A stretch of 41,003 nt of DNA, from positions 1 to 41,003 of IMG/VR virus record IMGVR_UViG_3300049460_000214; one strand, 5' to 3'. Made by a program: the position numbers and the translations under genes. This DNA is from a virus. The notes beneath the pieces are model-generated. The model had not been told where the DNA came from and searched no databases. It saw only the letters and a list, made by a program, of their open reading frames with translations. This document shows positions 8,572 to 17,767 of this stretch, piece by piece; positions within the stretch are counted from its first letter, which is position 1, and each line of letters starts with the position of its first letter.

Positions 8572-9249
8572 ATGGCAGCTACCTCCACCTGCGTGGTGCC
8601 GATCAAGGGCACACACATGCGGATCGTCCAACTCGACGTCTGCGGCATCCCCGTCACCGGGGCGTCCGGAATGGTCGTCGTCAACGACTCCTTCGTACAG
8701 ATCGTCCGCTCCCCTCAGTACGAGGAGGGCACCGAGTTCTTCGAGCGCAACGCGGCCGGTGAGGCGTGCGTGAACCAGAAGGACGATCCGACGCTGAAGC
8801 GGTTCAACCTGACCGTGCAGCTGTGCTCCATCAACGTCAGCGCGACCGCGTTCGTCATCTCTGCCCGCGAACTCGTCACGGGCACTCCGACGACCGGCAC
8901 CGGTTTCGCCGTCGCGGAAGGGCAGCCCACCAACCGGTATTCGCTGGAGGTGTGGCAGGAGGTTGCCGGGCAGGGCGCCTGCGACGCGGACGGCAACCAG
9001 CGGTTCATCTACAACGCGTTCCCGAACGTGGGCGCGACGATGCTCGGCGACTACACCATCGAACTCGGCCGCAGCATCCTGGAGTTCACGAGCGAGACCC
9101 GGGCGGCCGCCGCATCGTGGGCGGCACTGGTGGGCGCGGACTGGCTGCCCGCAGGGGAGACCGTCGAGACCGACGAGCACTACGTGTACAACGTCACGAC
9201 CACGCCCCCGCCCACCGCAGCCTGCGACCCGACGACTTTGGCCGCGTAA
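8572..9249 (+). CDS. major tail (tube) protein
   Basis: A 225-aa protein matching the actinophage tail-tube type that opens with a short beta segment, then xMRIVQLDVCGIPVTG, then VVNDSFVQI, YEEGTEFFERNAAGE, and a C-terminal YTIELGRSILEFTSET. Such proteins stack as hexameric rings around the tape measure. ATG 8572 is preceded by AGGAGACCGTC, a good ribosome binding site, and lies 9 nt after the preceding stop. It lies before the connector genes rather than after them, as in some actinophages. The four cysteines at C7, C24, C65 and C83 are typical of this type. Confidence 0.75.
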   Translation: MAATSTCVVPIKGTHMRIVQLDVCGIPVTGASGMVVVNDSFVQIVRSPQYEEGTEFFERNAAGEACVNQKDDPTLKRFNLTVQLCSINVSATAFVISARELVTGTPTTGTGFAVAEGQPTNRYSLEVWQEVAGQGACDADGNQRFIYNAFPNVGATMLGDYTIELGRSILEFTSETRAAAASWAALVGADWLPAGETVETDEHYVYNVTTTPPPTAACDPTTLAA

Positions 9250-9273
9250 CGCATCGACCCGGAGGGGGTGTCC

Positions 9274-11313
9274 ATGGCGCTTGCCCAGTACAGCAAGCTG
9301 TTCTGGTACCCCTCCGGGGCCGTGGCCGCGAGCATTCCGGCACGGGTGTTCCCGGAGGCGTCGAACACCTTCGCCACTTTGTGGGCGGACGCGGGCGGAA
9401 CGGTGCCGCTGGCGAACCCCGCCACCACCACGGCGGCGGGGGTGCTCACGTTCTGGGCGGAGGAAGGCGAGTACTGGATCCACATCGACTCGGAGAGCTT
9501 CCTCGTCACCGTGGGCGCCTCGCCGTCCAGTGTTTCCCCGTCCGCGACGGTGACGGCCGAGACCACCTACGGGCAGGCATCCAACGCCGGGGCATCAGTA
9601 ACGTATTCGCGGGGCGACCACACGCACGGCACCCCGGCGCTTCCGACGGTGGGCACGACGCCGGGCACGTACGCGGCCGGTGACGACGCACGGTTCTCGC
9701 AGTCGAAGCCGTGGGTGTTCGACGTCACCGCAGCCGCCTACGGGGCGGTCGGGGACGGGCAGGTCGTCGGAGACGGGGCCATGGGTGCCGGGGTGGCAGT
9801 GCTGACGAGCGCGACAGCGAACTGGCCGTCGACCGTGGTCGGCAAAGCCATCTCAGTGAAGGGCGCCGGGGCGAGCGGAGTGACCACGCTGATCACCACC
9901 GTGGCCTCCCGCGAGAGCGCGACCCAGGTGACCCTGTCGGCGGCGAACGCTTCCGGTGGCGCAGTCAGCAGCGCGGTCGTCATCTGGGGCACCGACGACA
10001 CCGCCGCCATTCAGGCTGCCACGGACGCAGCCGAGGCGTACCTCACTGCGGGCGACACGTACGCGCAGGTGTACTTCCCGCCCAGCGCGTACATCGTGGC
10101 CGGTGCGCTGAACAATACGAAGTCCGGCAACGGGCAGATCGTGTTCGGGCCCGTCGCCGTGGCCGGAGTTAAGAAGATCCTGGAGTTCCGGGGCGAGACC
10201 GACGGCGCGGCGGCCGTCCGCCACTGGCAGCAGACCGTGCCGCAGTTCGCCGGATCCTGCCTCATCTCCTTCGGCGTGTACGCGTCCACGGTGGCACAGA
10301 CCGCCAACATCAACGCGGACGGGAACCCGGGCGTCATCTCCGGACCCAATGAGGGCTTCGGCTATGGCGCCAGCGCCCTCTTCAGCAACATGCAGGCCGT
10401 CATCAAAAACCTGGCCATCCTCACCACGCACTCGGCGTTCGGCCTCACCTACGGCGCCGCCAACCTGTGGGGCTGCGCCAACGCGCACATAGAGAACGTC
10501 GGCTACGGCACCGCAGGCATCGTCCCCGGCAGCGACTACAGCTCACCGGGAACCTTCGGCACCGGCCTGTCCGTCGGCCTGCTACTGCCCGCGCCCGGCA
10601 ACAACGACCACGTCATCGCGAAGAACGTGAGCTGCGGCGGCGGCTACACCTACGCCGCGTTCGTCACCGAACACGCCGTCGTCGACCGGTACATGGCCCT
10701 GTACTGCTGGGCCGGCCTGTGCGCCGTCGGCAACTATGCGGGGTCGGTGGGCTCCGTCCACGCCATGCTCGTCCTCTCCGCGAGCATCGAAGCCTGCATC
10801 AACGAGTTGTACATCGTCGGCGTCGGCTCGGCCGGCGTCGGCCCGATCATCGACATCGACCAGCTGTCCACCGAGTCCAGCACGCCCAACATCGGCGGCA
10901 ACAGCGCTGCGGCGATGAACGCGGCGCTCGGGAAGATCCGCCTCACCGGCCTGTTTACCGAATCGGGCGTCACGGTCGACAACCCGACCGGCATCGAGAT
11001 CATCAACGGGCAGGTACCCAGGGCGATCAAGCGGAAGACGACGACGTTCACGTGCTCGCCGATCGACCGCGTCCTCGTGTGCGACACCACCGCGGGCGCT
11101 TTCACGGGCACTCTGCCGGCCGCTGATTTCAACCCGGTCGAGTACGTCTTCAAGAACGTTGGAGTCAACGATCTCACCGTGGCAACGACAAGTAGCCAAC
11201 TGATCTACACCACGAGCGGCACCGGAGCGACCACCGCAACGGTGACCACGGGACAGACCCTCCGGGTGCAGGCCCTGTACAACGGGTCATCGTGGGGCTG
11301 GTATGCCGTCTGA
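9274..11313 (+). CDS. beta-helix tail spike / receptor-binding protein
   Basis: A 679-aa protein. Residues about 1-85 form a beta-rich N-terminal domain that probably anchors it to the virion. [11 protein letters not shown] at about 110 is a typical phage fibre segment. From about residue 150 ([15 protein letters not shown], later [16 protein letters not shown] and [13 protein letters not shown]) it has the signature of a pectate-lyase-like right-handed beta helix, which in spikes binds or cuts surface polysaccharide. The C-terminus ([19 protein letters not shown] and onward) is a small beta domain seen at fibre tips. I chose ATG 9274 because GGAGGGGG lies 7 nt upstream; GTG 9268 would be too close. 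It sits between tail tube and connector genes, an odd place for a spike. Confidence 0.75.
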   Translation: MALAQYSKLFWYPSGAVAASIPARVFPEASNTFATLWADAGGTVPLANPATTTAAGVLTFWAEEGEYWIHIDSESFLVTVGASPSSVSPSATVTAETTYGQASNAGASVTYSRGDHTHGTPALPTVGTTPGTYAAGDDARFSQSKPWVFDVTAAAYGAVGDGQVVGDGAMGAGVAVLTSATANWPSTVVGKAISVKGAGASGVTTLITTVASRESATQVTLSAANASGGAVSSAVVIWGTDDTAAIQAATDAAEAYLTAGDTYAQVYFPPSAYIVAGALNNTKSGNGQIVFGPVAVAGVKKILEFRGETDGAAAVRHWQQTVPQFAGSCLISFGVYASTVAQTANINADGNPGVISGPNEGFGYGASALFSNMQAVIKNLAILTTHSAFGLTYGAANLWGCANAHIENVGYGTAGIVPGSDYSSPGTFGTGLSVGLLLPAPGNNDHVIAKNVSCGGGYTYAAFVTEHAVVDRYMALYCWAGLCAVGNYAGSVGSVHAMLVLSASIEACINELYIVGVGSAGVGPIIDIDQLSTESSTPNIGGNSAAAMNAALGKIRLTGLFTESGVTVDNPTGIEIINGQVPRAIKRKTTTFTCSPIDRVLVCDTTAGAFTGTLPAADFNPVEYVFKNVGVNDLTVATTSSQLIYTTSGTGATTATVTTGQTLRVQALYNGSSWGWYAV

Positions 11314-11343
11314 TCTCCATCCCTCCGATGCAGGAGCGGCGTC

Positions 11344-12174
11344 ATGCCCGTCATCAACAACATCCTGAGCCAGCCGTCCGGCACCGGTGGTATGCGCGGC
11401 CCGTGTGCGGACTGGCCTGTGACGTGGACGTGCGATCTGTCGACGCTGAACCCGGCGGTGACCGGGGTGGCGGTGTCGATGGCGACGGAAACCCTGTACG
11501 CGCTGTCGGGGATGCGGTTCGGGCTGTGCGAGGTGACGCTGCGGCCGTGCCGCAGCGATTGCGGCGACGGCTCGTTCTTCGACGACTTCGGGCCGCCGTG
11601 GATGGGCGCGTCGTATCCGCAGCCTGCACTGATCGGCGGCCTGTGGTTCAACCTCACCTGTGGCGGCTGCTCGTCGGGGTGTTCGTGCGGTGAGGTGTCG
11701 GAGGTGCGGCTTCCGGCCCCGGTGTACGACATCACGGAGGTCGTCATCGACGGGGTGGTTCTCGCGGCGTCGGCGTACCGGCTCGACAACAACCGGATCC
11801 TGGTGCGTGTCGATGGCGGACGGTGGCCGCGCTGCAATGACTTGTCGGTGGACTCCGGTGAGGGCACGTGGACTGTGACGGCCCGGTACGGGGAGCCTCT
11901 GCCGGAGGGGGCCGCGTTGGCGATGGGCGAGTTGGCGTGTCAGTTCGCGAAGGCGGCGGACGGGCAGGACTGCCGTCTTCCGGCTGGGGTGCAGCAGTTG
12001 GTGCGGCAGGGTGTGACGATCTCGTATCCGGATGTGGGTGAGTTGTTCCGGCAGGGGCGGACTGGGTTGTATCTGGTGGATGCGTTCCTCGCGACGTGGA
12101 ACCCGTACAACTTGCGGCAGCGGTCGCGGGTGTACTCCGTGGACCGGCCGACCGTACGGAGGGCAGGAACATGA
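11344..12174 (+). CDS. head-to-tail adaptor/connector
   Basis: A 276-aa protein. Its C-terminal part (LPAGVQQLVRQGVTISYPDV, then GELFRQGRTGLYLVDAFLAT and WNP) is the recognisable signature of the actinophage head-to-tail adaptor, which docks under the portal. The middle has a cysteine cluster CGGCSSGCSC (residues 106-115), with more cysteines at 21, 30, 62, 69 and 73, consistent with metal binding or disulfides. ATG 11344 follows GGAG at a suitable distance. The stop overlaps the next start as ATGA, so the two are translationally coupled. Confidence 0.7.
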   Translation: MPVINNILSQPSGTGGMRGPCADWPVTWTCDLSTLNPAVTGVAVSMATETLYALSGMRFGLCEVTLRPCRSDCGDGSFFDDFGPPWMGASYPQPALIGGLWFNLTCGGCSSGCSCGEVSEVRLPAPVYDITEVVIDGVVLAASAYRLDNNRILVRVDGGRWPRCNDLSVDSGEGTWTVTARYGEPLPEGAALAMGELACQFAKAADGQDCRLPAGVQQLVRQGVTISYPDVGELFRQGRTGLYLVDAFLATWNPYNLRQRSRVYSVDRPTVRRAGT

Positions 12175-12671
12175 TCACGGGCCCGCTCAAGTGGTACACC
12201 GTCGCCTCCACCCTGGAACAGGCGATCTACGCCGAGCTCGCCACCAAACCATCCCGGCACTCCGTCGTCCCCGGCCAGATCGCCTGGGACGAATGCGACT
12301 GCGGACTCCTCGCCGTATCCGTCGGCCAGATCTACCCGACGGAACAGTTCCCCGACCCGGCACAAACCCGTATCGGGGGCGCCTGCGACGCACCATGGGA
12401 AGCCGCCGAGATCGTCATGCAGATCGTGCGGTGCGCACCCAACCCCGACGACCCGCTCCTCGCCCCCACCACCGCCGAGCTCGACGCCTCCGCCCGCGAA
12501 GTACTCACCGACGCCTACGAGATGATGCTCGCCGTCTCGGTGACCCTGTGTCAGATGAACAAGGACCGCGACATCTCCGACTACCTCATGCGCGCGAACG
12601 TCCCGCAGGGCCCCTCTGGAGGCTGCGTCGGCAACGAACTCCGCGCGGTCGTCTCCCTCCCCAGGAACTGA
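12171..12671 (+). CDS. tail terminator-like connector protein
   Basis: A 166-aa protein that overlaps the adaptor stop by 4 nt (ATGA), with ACGGAGGGCAGGAAC upstream. Its pattern (WDECDCGLLAVSVGQIYPTE, RIGGACDAPWEAAEIVMQIV and RCAPNPDD, then an alpha-helical C-terminus with C-G-G-C-V-G) fits the tail-terminator position and type in actinophages, where a ring of this protein caps the tail tube before joining the head. The assignment depends on order and general resemblance. Confidence 0.5.
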   Translation: MITGPLKWYTVASTLEQAIYAELATKPSRHSVVPGQIAWDECDCGLLAVSVGQIYPTEQFPDPAQTRIGGACDAPWEAAEIVMQIVRCAPNPDDPLLAPTTAELDASAREVLTDAYEMMLAVSVTLCQMNKDRDISDYLMRANVPQGPSGGCVGNELRAVVSLPRN

Positions 12672-12678
12672 GGCCGCC

Positions 12679-13071
12679 ATGTTCACGGTGTCGACCAGCT
12701 TCAACCTCGACCGCACCCGCGTCGAACGCATGCTGCGCCTGCCCGGCGGGATCGTGTACCGCAACATGGAACGCCGTGTCCGCCGTGTCGAAGCCGAAGC
12801 GATACGGCTTGCGCCCGGCAGCATGAAGCAGGGCATCCGCGTGAGCATCGGGCGCGGGCCCGGCGGCGACTTCCGGGGCACAGTGAAGTCCACGCACCCC
12901 GCGACGATCTATGTAATCAACGGGACGAGGCCTCACCGGATATACCCCCGCCGCCCGGGTGGCGTCCTGCGGTTCACCGTCGGCGGGAAAGTCGTGCACG
13001 CCCGCTACGTCAACCATCCCGGCTTCCGGGGTAACGACTTCCTGAGCAAGGCCCTGCGCGCCGCCCTCTGA
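12679..13071 (+). CDS. HK97 gp10-like head-tail joining protein
   Basis: A 130-aa basic protein. NHPGFRGNDFLSKALRAAL at the C-terminus is the hallmark of the HK97-gp10-like family (a small beta-sheet connector or minor tail protein). The preceding PRRPGGVLRFTVGGKVVHAR and HPATIYVINGTRPHRIYP also fit. It starts 7 nt after the previous stop with TGAGGCCGCC upstream. Its stop is followed at once by the promoter-like element at 13076. Confidence 0.7.
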   Translation: MFTVSTSFNLDRTRVERMLRLPGGIVYRNMERRVRRVEAEAIRLAPGSMKQGIRVSIGRGPGGDFRGTVKSTHPATIYVINGTRPHRIYPRRPGGVLRFTVGGKVVHARYVNHPGFRGNDFLSKALRAAL

Positions 13072-13075
13072 CCCC

Positions 13076-13107
13076 GGAACGATCATGACGTGGGGCGGCC
13101 TACCGTC
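13076..13107 (+). promoter_or_regulatory. putative late promoter, copy 2, leaderless
   Basis: GGAACGATC (13076-13084), 16 nt, TACCGTC (13101-13107). The -10-like TACCGT ends 7 nt before ATG 13114, so transcription would begin at or next to the start codon. There is no ribosome binding site in the intervening ACCCGC. The element occupies nearly the whole 42-nt gap between the gp10-like and chaperone genes. Confidence 0.7.
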
Positions 13108-13113
13108 ACCCGC

Positions 13114-13614
13114 ATGACCGAGCTGCTCACGTACCCGAACGGCGCCGCACCCGCCGCGCCTCCCCTCATGGCCGCAGCGGCACCGCCCGCAGCCCGCGAC
13201 TTCAGCCGCAAGCGCAAGCGCCTCAACTTCACCATTGACAGCGAAGAGTTCGACGCCGCCCCCGCACTCCCCGGCGACATCTACGCCGAGTTCGTCACCA
13301 TCTACAGCTCCACCGGTGAAACCGAGACATACCAGGACCAGCACGACGCCCTGAAGCGGGCCCTCGCCCTCGCCCTCATCGACGAGTCCTACGAACGCTT
13401 CCAGGCCCGCCTCCGCGACAAGACCAACCCCATCGAAGACGACCAGGTCGGCGACATCGTCCTATGGCTCCTGGAGGAGTACGGCATGCGCCCTACGCAG
13501 CCGTCTCCGGGCTCATCGGATGGGCCTGCCAGCCCGGCAACTGGCACGCCCTCGACGGCGAATACGCAGCCCGCGGAGTCGATTTCGGAAACCTCCCCGC
13601 CGACCGCTTCCTGA
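13114..13614 (+). CDS. tail assembly chaperone (upstream frame)
   Basis: A 166-aa protein with an Ala/Pro-rich head, a folded middle (RLNFTIDSEEFDAAPALPGD, then YDALKRALALALIDE-like helices) and a disordered Ser/Pro/Thr tail. It lies directly before the tape measure gene and overlaps an in-frame-shifted partner, as in the lambda G/GT arrangement. ATG 13114 is favoured because the -10-like box ends 7 nt upstream (leaderless). An alternative start at 13090 lies inside the promoter-like element. Confidence 0.65.
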   Translation: MTELLTYPNGAAPAAPPLMAAAAPPAARDFSRKRKRLNFTIDSEEFDAAPALPGDIYAEFVTIYSSTGETETYQDQHDALKRALALALIDESYERFQARLRDKTNPIEDDQVGDIVLWLLEEYGMRPTQPSPGSSDGPASPATGTPSTANTQPAESISETSPPTAS

Positions 13615-13838
13615 ACGCGATCTACCACGAGATGCTCCAGCGACTGATCGTCCGCGAAGGACAGACCGAGGAACAGGCCCGGAAACGCTTCGACGCCGAC
13701 CTCGGGGTTTCCGCATGGGCACTGCCCGGACGTGAACGCCGCGAACCCGAACCCGTCCAGGACCCAGGCGCGCCCTGGTGGTGGACGGACGCCGAGGAAG
13801 CATCCCAGTCCTGGCTCACCGCGATGGGGATCACATGA
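13464..13838 (+). CDS. tail assembly chaperone (downstream frame, possible -1 frameshift product)
   Basis: Up to 124 aa in the -1 frame relative to the previous gene, with 150 nt of overlap. The real domain seems to begin near GLIGWACQPGNWHALDG and continues with FLNAIYHEMLQRLIVREGQT, then EEASQSWLTAMGIT, a typical GT-type chaperone end. The only ATG (13464) has no convincing ribosome binding site, and the frame is open well upstream, so it is probably made as a frameshift fusion. I found no classical X-XXY-YYZ heptamer in the overlap. The stop overlaps the tape measure start as ATGA. Confidence 0.55.
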   Translation: MAPGGVRHAPYAAVSGLIGWACQPGNWHALDGEYAARGVDFGNLPADRFLNAIYHEMLQRLIVREGQTEEQARKRFDADLGVSAWALPGRERREPEPVQDPGAPWWWTDAEEASQSWLTAMGIT

Positions 13839-16800
13839 GCACTCCTGCGGGCGGCGTCATCGGCGACGCCACAATCAACGTCAACGCGAACACCACCGCA
13901 GCAGCGCTCGCCATCCGCGGCCTCCGCCGTGACGCCGAGGGAAACCTCCGAGACCTCCGCGGCCGGTTCGTGTCCGAGAGCCGCCTCATCAACGGCGCTC
14001 TGACCGGGGTCACCGACAACACCAGCCGCTTCGGTGAAGCCGTCGAGGAACTCCGGTCGTCGGCGCTGCTGCTGGCGCCCGCACTCATCCCCATCGCTGT
14101 GCAGGCCGCACCGATTGCCGCCAGCGTGGGCGCGGCAGGAGCCGCCATCGGCGTATTCGCTGCTGCGGCGGCCGGGCAGGTCACGGCGCTGACGGAAGCG
14201 GGCGAGGCGGAGAAGAAGTATCAGGACGCGATCGACGAACACGGTCGCGCATCGAAGCAGGCAACCGACGCGCAGGCCGCATACGTGCGCTCCGTCCAGA
14301 AGATGCCGCCCGCCACCCGCGAGGCCGCCGCCGCCCTGTCGTCCTTCAAGGACGAGTACAAGTCGTGGTCGGACAGTCTCGCCGGGGACACGATGCCCGT
14401 CGTCACGAGGGGCCTTCAGGCCTTTGGCGCAGTGTTCCCCAAGCTGACCCCGATCGTGCAGGGTGCGGGCGTTCAGCTCAACCGGTTCGTGACGATCGCG
14501 GCCGGCGGCATTCAGTCGCCGGGCTTCGACCGGTTCATGAGCTCGTTCGCCGAGTTCTCCACCGGCGCCTTGCAGCGCGGCAACGAGTTGCTCATCCGCT
14601 TCCTGCGCACCCTCGACACGGGGAAGATCTCCGGCGGGTTCAGCACGTTCATGGACTACGTCCGCGACAACGGGCCCGTCGTCCGCGAACTGCTGTCCAG
14701 CGTGATGCAGGCCCTCGCCAACATGGCGCAGGCCGCAGCGAACGTAGGGCCCGGCCTGCTGACCGTGGTGAACGTGCTCGCGAAGCTGGTCGCCGCACTG
14801 CCGCCGGACGTCATCACCCACATGCTGCAGCTCGCGCTCGCCCTGAAAGCGGTACGGCTGGCCGCTGCTGCTGCGGCAGCGACTTCGGTGGGGCTCACGT
14901 CATTCACCGCATCGATCACCGCGATGCGACTGGCGGCAGGCGGGGCAACCGGGGTGCTACCGAAGCTGGGTGCCGCGATCGCCACCCTGTCGCGTACGGC
15001 GAAGGTTGCCATCGCCGGGACGGGGATCGGTCTCCTCCTCATCGCTCTCACCGAGCTGTCACAGCGGGGCCGCGCGGCACCGCCGGACGTCGACAAGCTG
15101 ACCGGTTCTCTGGCCAAACTGGGCAGCACGGGGAAGGTCACAGGGGAAGCGGCGAAGGCGTTCGGCGGCGACCTGGATGGCCTGCACGGCAAGGTCAAAG
15201 CACTCACCGATCCGTCGACCACGGACAAGGTGCAGCAATTCTTGGTGGGCTGGACGGGCTGGGACTCCACCCCCGTCAAGGAGGCGAAAGAGAACTTCGG
15301 CGCGGTCGACACCGCGCTCGCCAACCTCGTCAAGAACAACCAGGCCGACCTTGCCGCCGCCGCAGTGAAGCGGCTGACTGCCGAGTACGGGGCGGGCGGC
15401 CGGAACACGAAGGAGTTCACCAGCAAGCTCGCCGAGTACAAGGCGTCGCTAGCGGACGCCAAGTTCGAGCAGCAGCTCGCCGCGGACGCGATGGGCTTGT
15501 TCGGTGCGCAGGCGCAGCAGACGTCGGCGAAGCTCGCCGAACAGAAGCAGTCCGCTGACGGCCTGCGCCAGGCGATCCAGGCTCTCAACGACGTGAACCG
15601 GGCCGGGCTCGGGGCGATGAACGCGTTCGAGGCCGCCATCGACACGACAGCCAAGGCGGCCAAGGACAACGCGGGTGCGCTCCAATTCACCAACGGCGAG
15701 CTGGATCTGAACTCGGAGAAGGCCCGGTCTGCCGAGGCAGCGCTTCGGGATCTGGCGTCGAGGACGGACGAGGCTCAGGGCGCGGCGCGGGAGCAGGGCA
15801 AGTCGTGGTCGTACGTCAACGGGATCTATGAGCGTGGCCGCCAGCAGCTCATCGCGAACGCCACGCAGATGGGTCTCACCCGGGAGCAGGCGGCGCAGCT
15901 TGCCAGCGAGATCCTGCGCGCTCCTGGTACGAAGACTGCCCTGCTGAAGGCCGACATCACCGACTGGAAGGCAAAAGTCTCGGAGGCGGAGACCCAGCTC
16001 AAGACCGCCAAGGGAGACAAGCGGGCCAAGTTGACCGCCGACATCGCGGACTGGAAAGCGAAGGTCGCGGCAGCCGACCTTCAACTGAAGGGCGCGAAGG
16101 CCGACAAGCGGGCCAAGCTCACCGCCGACGTCACCGACTGGCGGTCTAAGGTTGCAGCCGCCGAACTCCAGCTGCGCAACGCGAAGGGCGAGAAGAAGGC
16201 GACGCTCAAGGCGAACATCGACGACTGGCGGCGGAAGATCGGCACCGCACAGCTGATGATCAATAATCTGCCCCCGTCCAAGTCGACGACGCTGACCGTC
16301 TGGAAGATCACCAAGATTCGGACCGACTACGTCAACAGCCTCGCCCGAAGGGGCCAGTCGGTCCACGAGGCTGTCGGCGCGACGGGCGGCCTGTTCACCG
16401 GCAAGGACTTCAAGCACCGCGGCTACGCGGGCGGCGGCCTCGTCGACGGCCCCGGCACGGAGACCTCCGACGGCGTGTATGCGCCGTGGCTGTCGAAGAA
16501 CGAGTTCGTCGTCAACGCCAAGCGCACCCGCCAGTACCTGCCGCTGCTGAAGGCCATCAACTCCGGCGGCATGGCGGCCGGCGCAATGGCCGGCGGGGGC
16601 ATGGCGTCTGCGGGCATGGACGCGGGCCGCGGCCTGGCATCCGGCCTGTCCGGTGCGATGTCGCTCGTTATGGCGGCGGCCAAGGCGATGGCGGCCGTGG
16701 TGGAGACGGGGGTGCGGCAGGAGCTGAAGATCTCGTCCCCGTCGAAGGTGATGCAGGCGCTCGCGAAGGACATCGGCGCCGGGCTCATCAAGGGCCTCAC

Positions 16801-17767
16801 CGGTACTCGCGAGCAGATCTCCCGCACTGCGGCCGACATCGCCAACAGCATCACGAAGGCCTTCAGTAAGCGCAAGACCCGGGTCGACGACCGGCTTGTT
16901 GCCGCAGTCGCGTACGCCAACAAGCGTCTCCAGGCTCTGGCGGCCGAACGAGACAAGATCGCGCAGCGGATCGCCGACGCAAAGAAGTTCTCTGCGGATG
17001 TGGCGGAGCAGGCCAAGGGCGCGTTCTCCCTCCAGTCGATCACCCAGGGTCCTGCCGGGGTGAGCGGGGAAACCATCCGGCGCGGTCTCGCATCGGCGGC
17101 CGCGCAGATCCGCGAGTTCATCGGGCGCATCAACGTCCTGCGCAAGAAGGGCCTCAGCAAGGATCTCCTCGCGCAGATCATCGGCATGGGCCCGGAGGCT
17201 GGGCTTGAGTTCGCCAACGTCCTGTCGCGGCAGTCGGCCGATTCACTGCGCGAAATCAACCGGCTGCAAGGCCAGATCAACAAGGCGTCCACCAACTTGG
17301 GAAAGCTGAGCGCGGACGCCCTCTTCGACGCGGGCAAGCAGTCCGGGAAAGGCTTCCTCGCCGGGCTGGCGGGACAGCGCAAGCAGATCGAACAGCTCAT
17401 GCTGTCGATCGCGAAGAGCATGCAGGCCGCGATCCGTAAGGCGCTGGGCATCAAGTCCCCGTCCACGGTGATGGCGGAGGTGGGGCGGCAGTCGACCCTC
17501 GGTGTCGCCGTCGGCCTCGTTGACCAGCTGCCCGCTGTGAAGAAAGCCATGGGAGGGATCTCCCGCACCATCTCTGCCGGGATCGCAGCGCCGGGGCTTC
17601 CCGTATCGGTCTCTGCGGTGGGCCGCGGCGGAACAGCCCAGCAGGAGTCGATGAACGTCACGTTCATCAACCACGGGCCGATCGGATCCCGACGCGAACT
17701 CGACGACTGGCTCGTCGGATCGATGGACCGCCTGCGCCTGCAACGCCGCCTCCCGAAGGGGGCGTGA
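13835..17767 (+). CDS. tape measure protein
   Basis: A 1310-aa protein that sets tail length and is probably ejected with DNA. It has long helical stretches, hydrophobic segments (about residues 80-120 and 330-410), and a C-terminal region with YAGGGLVDGPGTETSDGVYA, FVVNAKRTRQYL and two LKISSPSKVM/GIKSPSTVM modules typical of tape measures. Residues 704-819 form four tandem 29-residue repeats. I chose ATG 13835 because it overlaps the previous stop by ATGA; an in-frame ATG at 13778 would overlap the chaperone by 61 nt. Confidence 0.9.
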   Translation: MSTPAGGVIGDATINVNANTTAAALAIRGLRRDAEGNLRDLRGRFVSESRLINGALTGVTDNTSRFGEAVEELRSSALLLAPALIPIAVQAAPIAASVGAAGAAIGVFAAAAAGQVTALTEAGEAEKKYQDAIDEHGRASKQATDAQAAYVRSVQKMPPATREAAAALSSFKDEYKSWSDSLAGDTMPVVTRGLQAFGAVFPKLTPIVQGAGVQLNRFVTIAAGGIQSPGFDRFMSSFAEFSTGALQRGNELLIRFLRTLDTGKISGGFSTFMDYVRDNGPVVRELLSSVMQALANMAQAAANVGPGLLTVVNVLAKLVAALPPDVITHMLQLALALKAVRLAAAAAAATSVGLTSFTASITAMRLAAGGATGVLPKLGAAIATLSRTAKVAIAGTGIGLLLIALTELSQRGRAAPPDVDKLTGSLAKLGSTGKVTGEAAKAFGGDLDGLHGKVKALTDPSTTDKVQQFLVGWTGWDSTPVKEAKENFGAVDTALANLVKNNQADLAAAAVKRLTAEYGAGGRNTKEFTSKLAEYKASLADAKFEQQLAADAMGLFGAQAQQTSAKLAEQKQSADGLRQAIQALNDVNRAGLGAMNAFEAAIDTTAKAAKDNAGALQFTNGELDLNSEKARSAEAALRDLASRTDEAQGAAREQGKSWSYVNGIYERGRQQLIANATQMGLTREQAAQLASEILRAPGTKTALLKADITDWKAKVSEAETQLKTAKGDKRAKLTADIADWKAKVAAADLQLKGAKADKRAKLTADVTDWRSKVAAAELQLRNAKGEKKATLKANIDDWRRKIGTAQLMINNLPPSKSTTLTVWKITKIRTDYVNSLARRGQSVHEAVGATGGLFTGKDFKHRGYAGGGLVDGPGTETSDGVYAPWLSKNEFVVNAKRTRQYLPLLKAINSGGMAAGAMAGGGMASAGMDAGRGLASGLSGAMSLVMAAAKAMAAVVETGVRQELKISSPSKVMQALAKDIGAGLIKGLTGTREQISRTAADIANSITKAFSKRKTRVDDRLVAAVAYANKRLQALAAERDKIAQRIADAKKFSADVAEQAKGAFSLQSITQGPAGVSGETIRRGLASAAAQIREFIGRINVLRKKGLSKDLLAQIIGMGPEAGLEFANVLSRQSADSLREINRLQGQINKASTNLGKLSADALFDAGKQSGKGFLAGLAGQRKQIEQLMLSIAKSMQAAIRKALGIKSPSTVMAEVGRQSTLGVAVGLVDQLPAVKKAMGGISRTISAGIAAPGLPVSVSAVGRGGTAQQESMNVTFINHGPIGSRRELDDWLVGSMDRLRLQRRLPKGA
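15944..16291 (+). repeat. four tandem 87-nt coding repeats in the tape measure gene
   Basis: Four units of 29 codons encode L[KT]A[DN]I.DWK.KV..A..QL..AKGDK.A. and start at 15944, 16031, 16118 and 16205. The first three are closely similar; the fourth keeps LKANIDDWRRKIGTAQ and then diverges. The regular spacing of Asp-Trp pairs suggests a repeating helical module. A change in copy number would change tail length by a fixed step. Confidence 0.85.

Noticed and set aside
9706-9750. Possible catalytic lyase in the spike beta helix
   Set aside because: The start of the pectate-lyase-like fold is clear, but I cannot identify catalytic residues, so only a spike role is called.
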